Of a stretch of DNA of 64,000 bases, positions 38,265 through 48,931 are shown one piece after another (the stretch's first letter is position 1; each line of letters opens with the position of its first letter). The DNA comes from Corella eumyota (lineage: Eukaryota > Chordata > Ascidiacea > Phlebobranchia > Corellidae). The position numbers were made by a program, and so were the translations under genes. The DNA is taken from the NCBI GenBank assembly GCA_963082875.1, contig OY720102.1, forward strand, positions 13,924,990 through 13,988,989. Reading direction: 5' to 3'. Under the pieces are notes generated by a model. That model saw only the letters and a list, made by a program, of their open reading frames with translations, was not told the DNA's origin and did not search any database.

Positions 38265-38559
38265 TTCAATTTATGTCAAAATTTTCAGATAATGTCGTTT
38301 TCAAAACCATTTTAGAAAAGTGTCCATTCAGTAAAATCGATTTTTAATAATATGATCAAAATAAAGATTACCGTATTTAGAAGCGAGTAAATCGGACAAA
38401 ATTCCACCAATGATTATCCCAATCGTTCCACCAACGATGAAAGTTAAACTCATAAACAATCCCACCTCTGTGCCGGGGTAATATTGATCAAAATATAACT
38501 GACCGTTGTAAGACCAACAAAAACTTGCTGAAAATATTAAAATTTGATTTACATTTTGT

Positions 38560-38942
38560 TATCCTCGATGTGGAAAGGTCGACTTCATGACCTGAACATA
38601 GATGAATATTTGTTACCTTGACCCAGTCTCGAGTTAACTTTAGCAGTTTGGGATATTATTCTTTTTTTTGTATATATCTTTATCCTCGCTGTGGGAAAGT
38701 CAAATGCGCGACTTAAACATAGAGTAAAGTTACTCGGACCCAGTCTTGAGTTGCCTGTGGCAGTTCGAGATATTATAGATTATAATTGCCCGATAATTAC
38801 GCTGCTGATTAAGTGCTGGCTCAGCAGAAGTTTATACCATTTATAGCACTTTACTCAAGGGCGCTACAACAGGAGAGCAAAAGAGATCGAACCAAAGACC
38901 CATGTAATAAAGCCAAGTGATCTGACCACTACAGTGTGTAGG
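38560..38942 (-). mobile_element. Two adjoining reversed SINEs
   Basis: A tail fragment at 38560-38662 (TTATCCTCGATGTGGAAAGG) is followed by a fuller copy at 38680-38942 that ends in a degraded head. Paired with 60598-60950. Confidence 0.8.
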
Positions 38943-39271
38943 GTGAGGTTTAAAGTTTGATTACCAGTACCGGCATGTTGAAGTATTGTCTAAGGATTTT
39001 ATCAATAAATATAAAAACTCACCAGAATGTCTGAATGAAGCCCCAACCAGTAACAATAAGATAGTTGGAGATTTGATAAATAATTTGAAAGTTGTCAAAA
39101 TTGATTTCAACACCGACTGCTTTTCTAAATAATAAAATTTATAACCAGGTTTATAAATAGCTTAGTTAAAAATATAGTTTGCAAAATAGGCCAAATAACT
39201 TTTAAACATTTCTCCAAAAAAATAAGAAATTTTACGGCAGACTTAAAAAACATAATTCTTATAATGAAAAT

Positions 39272-39310
39272 GGCAGAATGGTGTAGACCTTCCCACATCG
39301 AGGATAAAAA
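39272..39310 (+). mobile_element. SINE collapsed to both ends
   Basis: GGCAGAATGGTGTAG is joined directly to ACCTTCCCACATCGAGG. The second duplicate has the whole SINE at the same place (61292-61570), so the middle was lost here. Confidence 0.8.
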
Positions 39311-39605
39311 AATTATAAAAAAACAGGTTCATTTATTGAACATTTATCAAAAGTATTAAATACCAAAGTCTATCTCGTATTTCTTATTCTCTTCAGCTTG
39401 TTTTATAATTTTACGTTCTGGTTCTTTGACAGAGAAATACAAAATAATCGCCATAATTATGCCTGGAGCTCCAGCTATAAAGTAACACCAACGCCAGCTC
39501 TAAGAAAAAATTAACAAAAGATTGGTTAAAAATTAATTTAAATTAATTCTGTTTTTTTAGAGGTTGATTTGATAGAAAAACCTAAAAATTAATTTTTCAA
39601 AAAAA

Positions 39606-39698
39606 GGGTAGGCTACTACGTTATGAGAGCAGTTGGGATCAAACCCAGGTTCTCATGTAGTAAAGCCAAGTGTTCTGACTACTACACCATGCTGCCGG
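39606..39698 (-). mobile_element. SINE tRNA-like head only
   Basis: Inverted B box GGGATCAAACCC and A box end CTACACCATGCTGCCGG without any body or tail. Paired with 61876-61963. Confidence 0.75.
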
Positions 39699-39967
39699 TC
39701 AAAAATATTTAAAATATTTTCACCATTCCAAGAATGTTGGCGTCAGTCACCTAATTTCCAACAGCAAATGCCAAACCATATCAAAAATAAATTCCAAAGT
39801 TGAAAAAACTCATCGCAAAAGCTCGAACTTTCTGTGAGAAAATGTCGGCCACCAAACTTGAGGTAAGAGGAGTACAGGCCGACTCTCTGAGAAAAAAGTT
39901 TTAGGTTTTTAAGAGAATTTATTATACATACAAAACAAAAAAATATGATATTATTAAGGTTTGTTAA

Positions 39968-40050
39968 GACCCTATAGCATAGGGCAGTGGGAATTGAACA
40001 CAGGACCTCATGTAGTAATGCCAAGTGCTCTTACCACTACACCATGCTTC
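39968..40050 (-). mobile_element. SINE tRNA-like head only, at the duplication border
   Basis: GTGGGAATTGAACACAGGAC to CACTACACCATGCT. It ends about 15 bp from the right border of the duplicated segment. Paired with 62200-62272. Confidence 0.7.
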
Positions 40051-40244
40051 ACCCACAAATTTAGTAATGACGCTAAGTGACATTCTCGTTTGCTAATGAC
40101 GTTTAAATAACGCGATTGTTAACTTAACGAGTTTTGTGATGCTGCCCCTTGTCAAAAACTGCCCAACTTTAAAGGGGGGTAATGTTTAATTATTAGAAAA
40201 ATAATGTTTTTAATGTAATGTCAGTTAATTGTTACTCAACTTAC

Positions 40245-41562
40245 CATGGACAATGGTGGTCCATCCTTCTGATACAACGGCGACATATATTGCAGTGGTG
40301 AGCTCTCGGGGGTCGGTAACTTTCGCACCGCTGGCACACAGTCCAATCCTGGCTGCTGCTAGACTAAAATATTTTCCTCTTTAGTTTCAGTGACTTTAAA
40401 TAAAGAATTATAGGCAGAGCTGAATCTAGCCATGAGAACAACATGAACAAAAATAAATTAATTTAAACTAGGCATGATACAGTTTTAATGCAGAATTTTC
40501 TTTTAAATAATAAAAAAACTTTTGTAATACTTAATTTTAGTGACGTCAATATTACAAAAAAACATAAAACGCATATGAACTTCTGATAAGCCAACACTTA
40601 ATCAGCAGCTTAATTATTGGACAATTATAATCTATAATATCCCAAACTGCTAAAGTCAACTCGAGACCGGGTCACGGTAACAGTTGTTACTCAATGTTTT
40701 GGTTGTAAAGTCGACCTTCCCACATCGAGGATAAAGATTTATAAAAAAAAGTTAATTTTATTGAATATTTTAAATTCGAAAAAATTTAATGAAAAATTTA
40801 ACCTGATCTTTAGAGTTCATTCTGACATCAGAGAAATGGAGGCCTCTGATTGGTAGAGGAACAATGCCAGGATCAGAAAACACAGATCTACTATGGGCAA
40901 ACAACAATGCTAAAACAACCATGTTGAACATTACAGCATGAAATGGGCCCCATAAACTAAAAAATTAATGTTTTTTTATTGTTACAGTGAATGGGACAAC
41001 CTGTATAAACTTTATTTTTGAAATTTAAGTTGAACAACATCATTTTTTTGTTTATTTATTTATCCTCGATGTGGGAAGGTCGAATACGCGACCTAAACAT
41101 ATAGTAACATTAGTTACCCCGACCCATTATCGAGTTGCCTGTGGCAGTTTGGGATATTATAGATTATAATTGTTCGGTAATTATGCTGCTGATTAAGTGT
41201 TGGCTTAGCAGGAGTCCACACTGTTTACAGCACTCACTTAAGAACGCTACAGCATGAGATCAGTTGAGATTGAACCCAGGACTTCTTGTAGTGAACATTG
41301 TACTTAAAATTAGTTTTTTCCTTTTACAATAAAAGTATTTACGTGATTCGAAAAATGACAAAAAAATTGAAACATAAATTATAATATTTATATTTAAAAA
41401 AAATCCAATTTATTAATAAGCAATATAAACCAACCTTCCAGATAGTGATGTCATAACAATGTGTTGTATGATCACATAATCAGCATAAATCACTAAAAAG
41501 TACGTGAAAATAACACAAAAAATACCACATGGGTCTTTATGGAACACCATTACATGAGTTTT
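40245..41562 (-). CDS. DHHC palmitoyltransferase, ZDHHC3/7-like, first three exons
   Basis: Exons 41562-41435 (coding from the ATG at 41550), 40956-40803 and 40363-40245 join in phase. The protein opens [20 protein letters not shown] and continues [11 protein letters not shown] (first membrane segment), [20 protein letters not shown] (second), [10 protein letters not shown], and then the cysteine-rich domain [35 protein letters not shown], which holds the catalytic DHHC. It closely recalls Drosophila DNZ1 and the vertebrate ZDHHC3/7 group: Golgi enzymes that attach palmitate to cysteines of membrane proteins. The last base pair runs into a good donor (CATG then GTAAGT), but no fourth exon (NNCVGE...) lies in the window. 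Below 40065 the duplicated segment starts. The gene is therefore either cut by the rearrangement or continues far away. Confidence 0.85.
40566..40734 (+). mobile_element. SINE body and tail in a palmitoyltransferase intron
   Basis: From ACTTCTGATAAGCCAACACT to CCCACATCGAGGATAAAG, without a head. It is between exons 40956-40803 and 40363-40245. Confidence 0.85.
41058..41300 (-). mobile_element. SINE in a palmitoyltransferase intron
   Basis: TTATCCTCGATGTGGGAAGG to the B-box complement GATTGAACCC near 41272. The outer head is degraded. Confidence 0.85.
41550..41555 (-). promoter_or_regulatory. Start-stop uORF fused to the palmitoyltransferase start
   Basis: The leader after the acceptor at 41563 reads AAAACTCATGTAATGGTG. 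A first ATG is followed at once by TAA, whose last base is the A of the main ATG. Such minimal uORFs can hold scanning ribosomes; an effect here is inference. Confidence 0.5.
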
Positions 41563-41641
41563 CTGAAAAAAATACAATTTTTTTAAAAGTTAAAATCACT
41601 TGTACTTTATGGTCCTCGGTAATTCTCTCTCATACTTTGGG

Positions 41642-42160
41642 TAGTACTAGAATACAGGGTGCGGAAAGTTGCAGGGTGGGGGAAATACCGGGGCTATTGT
41701 AAACGTTAACAAAAAAATCGCTGAATGAGGAAAAAGACGGGATTTTTATGCCCTTACCTAATTTCCCCTTCAATCCCACATCATCCCTCGACATTAAAAG
41801 TCAATCCCGCATCATCCCTCAACATTAAAAGTCAATCCCGCATCATTCCTCAACATTAAAAGTCAATCCCGCATCATCCCTCAACATTAATAGTCCATCC
41901 CGCATCATCCCTCGACATTAAAAGTCAATCCCGCATCATCCCTCAACATTAATAGTCCATCCCGCATCATCCCTCGACATTAATAGTCCATCCCGCATCA
42001 TCTCTCGACATTAAAAGTCAATCCCGCGTAATTCCTCAACCCTTTAGGTAAAAACGCATTCATTCCGCAAGAAAGTTCCGTCCCACGTCCCGCAAATTTT
42101 TGTTAACGTTTACATACGGCTCCGCACTATCCCGCATCCCGTACTTTAGTATAGTCTCAT
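41642..42160. mobile_element. Foldback MITE containing a 31-bp array
   Basis: Inverted ends: left TAGTACTAGAATACAGGGTG, later TTGTAAACGTTAACAAAAA; right TTTTTGTTAACGTTTACA, later CGCATCCCGTACTTTAGTA. The array at 41775-42040 sits inside. Confidence 0.7.
41775..42040 (+). repeat. 31-bp minisatellite, about 9 units
   Basis: Units TCAATCCCGCATCATCCC followed by TCAACATTAAAAG, with two main variants (TCGAC for TCAAC, AGTCCATC for AGTCAATC). Confidence 0.92.
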
Positions 42161-42223
42161 ACTTTACACTCCTAATGTTTTTTCCGAGAACCCAATTGTA
42201 TTTTTGATATATATATCTTTATC

Positions 42224-42316
42224 CTCAATGTGCGACAGACAACTTCACGACCTAAACATAAAGTAACATCAGTTACTTCGACCCATTATCGAGTTGCCTG
42301 TGGTAGTTAGGGATAT
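42224..42316 (-). mobile_element. SINE tail half, left of a gypsy element
   Basis: TTTATCCTCAATGTGCGACA to GCCTGTGGTAGTTAGGGATA. The matching head lies at ~47098-47136 on the other side of the gypsy element; the middle of the SINE is not present. Confidence 0.75.
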
Positions 42317-45300
42317 TGTGCATAAGCTAACCTTTCATTCACATTAAAAACAATTAAATTTAACTATTTCACATTTGGTGGGAATTATTTTTGTTATCAT
42401 TTCTTGATTTCATCAAAACCTTATATTAACTCCTATTTTGATATGTCTTTTAATCTTAAACTTGTTTTTAAAATCTGTGGTTTGCTTTTGACATGGGATT
42501 CGATTCTTTGTTATTCTTTTTCAAAATAAGTTTTCTTATGCCTTTCTACAAAGTAGTTGTATTTTGGATTTTGGAATTTTAATTTTTTCTTTACCGTTAA
42601 TGAAATTTGAATTTGATTTAAAGAAATTGCCGTATAATATAATTATACAGTGAATTCACCTGCGTGGTTATTTTAAGAATTCCTAACCAGCAGACGAGCA
42701 ATTAGCTAGTTAAGAAAAACGATTAACTGTCCTTAACTTAAAAATAAAACCTTCCGATTGGGTCGACGGAGACCGCTACAAATTGGTGACTGCCCTCTGT
42801 GATTAAAGTGTGAGAATTCTAACAATCAGGACTTGTAGCACCTGGCTCACGCTGTGAACATCGCAAAATTTTGGACTATATCTCACCGTTTCGTGGATTT
42901 ACTGTCTTATACCAGCAAACCCGTGTTGACCATACCAACAAGAAGATCTTCGTCAACGAACAATAAGTACCTTTTTTTGTGTTTTTATTAAGATACATTT
43001 TGGTGTTTTATTTAGTGTATAATTTTACCGAAGTTTTCGACTACTAGTCCGGCTACATGGTTTATGATGGTGGAGTCCATTTTTGATCAATATCAAATTA
43101 CAAATGAAAATTTGAGATATAATTTGGTAATTCAAAATTTAGATGAGACAATTTGGAGCAAGTTAACAAGCATTATTCAGAACAAAAATTTTGTTAACCC
43201 GTATGAAAATTTCAAGATGCAAGCAATTAACCATTTTTCTGTGCCCCGTGCAAGGTGTATGTCGATGTTAAAGGATATGGAGCTTGGCAATAAGAAACCT
43301 ACGGAGTTGTTAAGCGATATGATGGAATGTATATCATACGACCGAAGCGAAGGAATGATGGACATGGTGCGTTCCCTTTTTATTGAAAAATTACCTCCTG
43401 ATGTGTATATGATTATGGAGTCAAAATGCAACGAAACCTTGGAGCAAATAGCTATTACTGCTGACAATCTTATGACCGCTCGTTGCAATTTAGCAAAATC
43501 TAGTAGATTGCCAGCATCGATGACGCCAGGCCCTTCACAACCAAATGAGCAATTATTAGGCATGGGCATTCTATCTGAGCAAATGGCTGCGGTTAAGGAT
43601 GAAATTCAAAATCTAAGGGTTGAATGCGGAATTTTAAAGAATCAGCGCTTTTCTGGCGACGTAAGCACAGATCGCAGACCTAATGACTATTTCCGGCCTC
43701 GCTACTCTGATCGCAATGATCGCGGAAACTTTCAAGGACCAAAACGTGAATACAACCCGCGATGGTGCCGAAGCCACAACAATTGGGGAAAAAATAGTTA
43801 TAGATGCGACCCTCCATGTAGTTTTCCTTCAAAAAACGGACCATCACCCGCGGTTCGCCAGTGAATCGTGGGGAAAACGTCGATAATGAACCAGTTTATT
43901 CAATTTCTCACCACTTGTTTTATGTATTTGATTATCGCTCACGCAATTCTTTTCTTATTGACACGGGATCTGTAAATAGCATTTGGCCCGTTAATAAGAT
44001 TAATCGTTCTCGCATTACTCAGTTTTTATCTGCGGCAAATTCCAGTCCAATACCAGTCTACGGGGACAAAGTTGTTGAACTTGACCTTGGATTTTCTATA
44101 CCTTTTAGAGAGGAATGTAAATGTGCTGCTGTTAATAAGTATATTTTGGGAGCCTCTTTTCTTAAAAAGAACTCACTTTCTATTGATTTTGCTAGAAACC
44201 TGCTATGTCACGAACCTACAAAAGAGTGTGTGGAATTGTCAAACATACCTGTAACTGATTCCTGTTTTATTCCGCGTATGTCGAGAAAAATAAGACCTTT
44301 TAAAAATTTGGGCAAACACTGTCAGGACTATACACCCCATTGCGTTGATTTACCTTTGTCGAACATCTCGTCATCAAATGACCCATCATGTTCTGATCAT
44401 TCTGTATGCATACAGATGATCAATGTTTCTAATGATGAGGAAAAAATTACCGAGACAGACGTGAAAAATTTTGCACCGGCAAAGTACCGAGAATGCAAAA
44501 GTTAAGTGAGGAGAAAATAACTATTAAACCGGCAAAGGCCGAAGTTACATTAATAAGCACCGGCAAAGTACCGAGAATGCACAAGAAAAATAAAGAAGAA
44601 ATAAATAATATACCGGCAGAGACCGAAGATGAATTACGAAGCACCGGCAAAGTACCGAGGATGCAAATAACAGAAGATCTTAATGAAGAAATTATGTCAT
44701 TGACGAATGACAATACATATGAAATTACTAGTTCTAGTCAGGTCAAGAGTCTTACCTCTCCTATGGAAGAGAGCTCTGATGAAGAACCTTTCATAAAGAA
44801 CACAAATCCTGATTTGTCCACAAATGCAGTTTATGTTAATTGCCCATCTGACGTGTCTAACAGCGAAGAGAAATCACCCGTTTACGACGATAACACAGTT
44901 CAAGCTATGTCGACCGCAAACATCAGCCAACCCTCTATCGACGACGGATCATCACATCGTCGACTGTCAGTGCCTTTCCATGAGTCTAATCGTTATAAAA
45001 AGATATCAAAAGAATTTCCTGGGCTACTGGACCCAAATTTTCGGAAAGGACATCTAATACACGGCATTAAACATTACATTGATACTGGCAAGAACAGGCC
45101 CGTATATTCCAAGGCTCGTCGACTATCACCCGAAAATACAATATTGGTACAGAAAGAGTTAGAAAAAATGCTCGAACAAGGAATAATAAGGCTAAGTACA
45201 TCTGAATGGAGTTCAGCGTTGCATATTGTCCCACGTAAACCTGCTGGAATTAGGTTAGTTTGCGATTACCGTGCATTGAACAACATCACAAAAAAAGACA

Positions 45301-47097
45301 CTTACACCATGCCAAATATGAACGATTTTGCCAACGAACTTTCGGGGATGAAAATTTTTACGAACCTCGACCTAAAGAATGCTTACTGCAATGTATCGAT
45401 AAATGAAGAAGATATACCGAAAACGTGTGTAAGAACGCCGATCATGACTTACGAATATCTAGTTTTGCCGTTCGGTCTTAGTAACGCTTGTGCCAGTTTT
45501 ATTAAATTCCTGTATAGAGTATTATATCAAGTCCGCAATATTTTTGTTTATATGGACGACATTATCGTTTACTCAAAAACTGCAGAAGAACACGAGCGAA
45601 CATTAAGGGAAGTATTTCAAAGACTTGATGATTACGGATGTACATTAAATATTGACAAGTGCAAATTAGGAGTAAACAAATTGGTATTTCTTGGTCACCT
45701 AATAACTTGTAATGGACTACAGCCTAATCCCGAACTTGTTAAGGCTATCATCGACTACCCGCAACCTCAAAATCAGCGAGCCATGCGACGTTTTCTGGGA
45801 ATGATTCAATACTACAGTCGTTTTGTACCAAATATTGCCATTGAACTACAACCACTTTACAGCCTTATTTCGTCAAAAAGGGGAAAGCTAGCTTCAATAT
45901 TGTGGGATGACGCTGCAACGACTGCGTTTGAAAAATCGAAGAGATTACTTGGAAATAAATGTTTATTGCAATTTCCTTGTCATAATGCTAAAACAAAGTT
46001 AGTAGTTGACGCCAGCAAAACAGGCCTGGGTTCAGTTTTATTGCAAGAAATAAACGAAGAATGGAAACCCCTTGCTTTTTATAGTAAGGCCTTTCATGAT
46101 GAGTTAAAGCATGGATCAGCGTTCGACCTTGAGGTTACTGGTTTATATTTGGCAGTTAAGCATTTCTCTTATTTTCTAGAAGGCCGTGAATTTCATGTTG
46201 AATGTGATCATAAAAGCCTAGTAACAGCAATAAAAGCTACAAATAGTTCGAATAACTCAAAACACGCTCGATACTTGGCTTATGTATCACAATTTACTAG
46301 TGATATACGACATATTTCCGGCATATCAAACGTTACCTGTGACGCGTTATCCCGTATTGAAGAAATAAATATGATTACTGGAGAATTTCCAAACATTGAC
46401 TTTGAACGATTATCTGAATTGCAAAAGTCTGACCAATCTTTGAAAAATTTAAAGAATGAAATTAATAGTTTAGATATTGTAGAACACTACTTTGATTTTT
46501 ACGGGGTTAGTTTACTTTGTGACATTTCGACCGGAACGTTTAGACCCTTGGTGCCAAGCAATATGAGTAAACGAATATTTGATGCCTACCATAACCTAGC
46601 CCACCCTGGGGTAGCAATTACAAAAGGATTAATTAAACAAAGATTTGTATGGAAGGATATGGATAGAGAAATTCGGACATTTTGTAAAACATGTCTAGCT
46701 TGCCAACGTTCGAAGGTCACGCGACACAACGTAACTCCTTTACATCCCTTTTATACACCTGATGAACGATTTATGGACCTTTCTATAGACATTATAGGCC
46801 CTATGGTTAAGTCAAATGATTTTTCTTATTGTTTAACAATGATCGATAGATTCACTCGATGGATTGAGGTCTTGCCTATGAAAGATGTAACTGCTAAAAC
46901 AGTCATTGAAACTCTTACACATGGTTGGATAGCGAGATTTGGTTGTCCACAGCAAATGTTATCGGACCGAGGATCCGTTTTTATGAGCCAAGCTTTTAAA
47001 GACTTTACCACTTACCTGAATATTAAACACCGTGTAAGCTATGCTTACATGCCCCAAGTTAATGGACATTGTGAAAGAATACATAGAACAGTGAAAG
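42317..47097 (+). mobile_element. Ty3/gypsy retroelement with largely open coding region
   Basis: A likely left LTR spans 42317-42780 (TG...GCTACA), followed by a primer-binding-like AATTGGTGACTGCC. Parts: gag (about 43.06-43.86 kb, YENFKMQAINHFSVPRAR); protease (about 43.9-44.5 kb, FLIDTGSVNSIWP); pol (about 44.5-47.1 kb) with reverse transcriptase (YMDDIIVYS), RNase H (VVDASKTGLGSVLLQE) and integrase with a zinc-binding HHCC block (ACQRSKVTRH) and DIIGPM...SDRGSVF core. The coding part looks nearly whole and is the youngest-looking retroelement here. No second LTR is recognised, so the copy is incomplete. It lies within a SINE. Gypsy elements usually pass between frames by programmed frameshifting. 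Confidence 0.9.
44472..44665 (+). repeat. Imperfect repeats in the protease-pol linker of the gypsy element
   Basis: CACCGGCAAAGTACCGAG occurs three times and related ACCGGCAAAGGCCGAAG and ACCGGCAGAGACCGAAG words lie between. The translated linker shows STGKVPRM twice. Confidence 0.85.
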
Positions 47098-47136
47098 CAG
47101 TGAAGCCAAGTGTTCTGACCACTATACCATGCTGCC
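47098..47136 (-). mobile_element. SINE head half, right of the gypsy element
   Basis: AAGCCAAGTGTTCTGACC then ACTATACCATGCTGCC, the complement of the SINE head. It follows directly on the pol region. Confidence 0.75.
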
Positions 47137-47521
47137 ATTAAAGGATATACAATTTTAAAATTTGATAAATAAAAATTGTTCGTTATTTTTTTAAATATTA
47201 ATAAAATAATAAAAACATTATTCAGCAAAAAAGATTTAATTTAAAATTAACTTAAAATTTTATCCAGAATATATCAGCTAACGCAAACAATTTTGGCAAA
47301 TATTACCAGACCATAACTTTTCTGATATTTTTTAACATAAATATATCTTAACATTTCTTTGTTTTTACTTTATAATTTGCTCAATTAATCTAAAAACATC
47401 TGTTTTTGGTCTGTTTACAAAATCACATTTCCTCAACGCGATGATAAACAATCAACAAAATGTTGAAGTAGTAACTCATATGCGGCGTACGAAAAATGTC
47501 ACCACTTTTTAAATATTCATT

Positions 47522-47777
47522 GCAAGAAAGTCTACTTCAAGGCCTAAACATAGAATAACAACGTTACCCCGACCCAGTCTTAAGTTGCCTATAGCATGTT
47601 AGAATATTATTGATTATATTTGCACAATAAATAAACTGCTTTATAAATAATGACTTAGCAAGAGTTTATATCGTTTATAGCACCTTACTCAAAGACGCTA
47701 CTGCATGAGAGCAGTGGAAATTAAGTCCAGGACCTCGTATAGAAAAGCCAAGTGTTCTGACTGCTAAACCAGGCTGC
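47522..47777 (-). mobile_element. Old SINE copy
   Basis: Diverged body (ACGTTACCCCGACCCAGTCT) and head complement (CTAAACCAGGCTGCC); the tail has decayed. Confidence 0.8.
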
Positions 47778-47884
47778 CTTAACATAATTTAACTAAAAAC
47801 ATTTTACCGAATAAACATGAATTAGAAACTGTACAAAAAACGATGTTTTACCATTTTTATCACAAACAAACAAGCCCAAGATAT

Positions 47885-48240
47885 TCACCTCAAAAACTAC
47901 CAAGCGACCTAACTACTAAGACTAAAACGCAAGACATCTACCTAAAAACCTAGCAAGCGAACCAACTACTAAGACTGTAGTGCAAAACATCTACCAAAAA
48001 TCCTAACAAGTGACCTAACTACTTAGACTAAAGCGCAACACATCTACCAAAAAATCTCGCAAGCAACCTAACTACTAAGACTGAAGCGCAACACATTTAC
48101 CAAAAAAACTAGCAAGCGACCTAACTACTAAGACTGAAGCGCAAGACATCTACCAAAAAAACTAGCAAGCAACCTAACTAATAAGACTAAAGCGCAAGAC
48201 ATCTACCAAAAAACCCAGCAAGCGACCTAACTACCTAAAC
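47885..48240 (+). repeat. About 51-bp minisatellite, 7 units
   Basis: Units contain CTAACTACTAAGACTAAAGC, GCAAGACATCTACCAAAAA and CTAGCAAGCGAC with single-base changes. Confidence 0.92.
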
Positions 48241-48930
48241 GGACCAAAGCTTTAAAACTATGCCAACTTAGGGGAAAACAGTTCCTGCCATAGCGTAGGT
48301 GATCCGATATTTAAAAAAGCGAACAGTCGATCAAAGCCATTGGCCTAAAGGCACTACAAGCCAATCAGACGCGCTTACAAAACCAACGAATATCCACGTA
48401 CGGAGAAGTGGTTGGCCTCCCATTGTCGCTGGGAGGCCTCCCATTTACACTTCCCTAACTGTTTGTTGAACATCGAAATCTTGAGCCTAGGTTAAGCCTA
48501 AAATGAAGCTATTTGTGGTCCTTTGTAAAAGTCCAAGTTTACGCTTTGTATATGTGTTGGCTTAGCATAAGCAAAAATTTATTTTAAACGACAATTTTTT
48601 TGATTTTTGTAAATAAAAAATGTTTTGGGTGAAAATTGTGACATGTTGAAAATTGAAAGCTTGCGTCGTTCGTCCGGTTTATAAAATGCGGAAAAGCGGA
48701 ATTTTTAAACCTTACACTAATCTTCCCTTGAAAAGTATCTGCCCATACTCTTTAAAAATTAAAAAAACGACTTTTTACCTAAATATAGGAAAGATATTTA
48801 ACATATTTAGAGCATGAGATTTTCTTAAAAGAGCATTTCAAGGCACAAGATTTTAGTAAAAGGTTATTAAAAAGTTAACTCAGGACATGAGTTCTTTTTT
48901 CATAATGATGCACACTATAAGGCTAATAAT
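48241..48930. other. Gene-free interval
   Basis: Includes GGCCTCCCATTGTCGCTGGGAGGCCTCCCATT, described here only as a short GGCCTCCCATT direct repeat with a GC-rich hairpin near 48,413-48,450. A piece near 48,660-48,720 resembles the end of the foldback MITE at 11,009. No gene. Confidence 0.45.
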
Positions 48931-48931
48931 A

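Larger units (their letters stand above)
36966..39886 (-). pseudogene. Spinster-like MFS transporter, truncated copy 1
   Basis: Exons in reading order: 39886-39724, 39499-39364, 39124-39023, 38523-38372, 37836-37714, 37620-37423, 37051-36966. Motifs: ESACTPLTSSLVADIF, SWRWCYFIAGAPGI then ILYFSVKEPERKI, NYLIVTGWGFIQTF, IVGGTIGIITGGILSDLL, WFGVLFTVLVEFFPAQSRAT and NNIGGNAPLIVPPMIKVL, matching spinster-type (SLC63) major-facilitator carriers. These are lysosomal or plasma-membrane lipid/sphingolipid carriers in known members; the substrate here is unknown. The exons for the first transmembrane segments are missing, because the duplicated segment ends at 40065. The first visible exon has two in-frame stops (after FNFGIYF and after AFAVGN). 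It is therefore probably dead. The later exons are open, and the C-terminus (SIEVKKVKR) differs from copy 2. Confidence 0.85.
27723..40065. repeat. Segmental duplication, copy 1 (12.3 kb)
   Basis: Matches 50134-62287 in the same orientation and gene order: hAT fragment, collagen/F5/8C gene, BEL/Pao fossil, foldback element, satellite, hAT MITE, spinster-like transporter. Homology starts at TAGGGCCA and ends at ACCCACAAATTTAGT. Differences: copy 2 alone has the solo LTR at 52750 and a loss of ~1.3 kb between the BEL fossil and the satellite; copy 1 alone has the SINE at 34976. The right border cuts the transporter gene. Confidence 0.9.
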
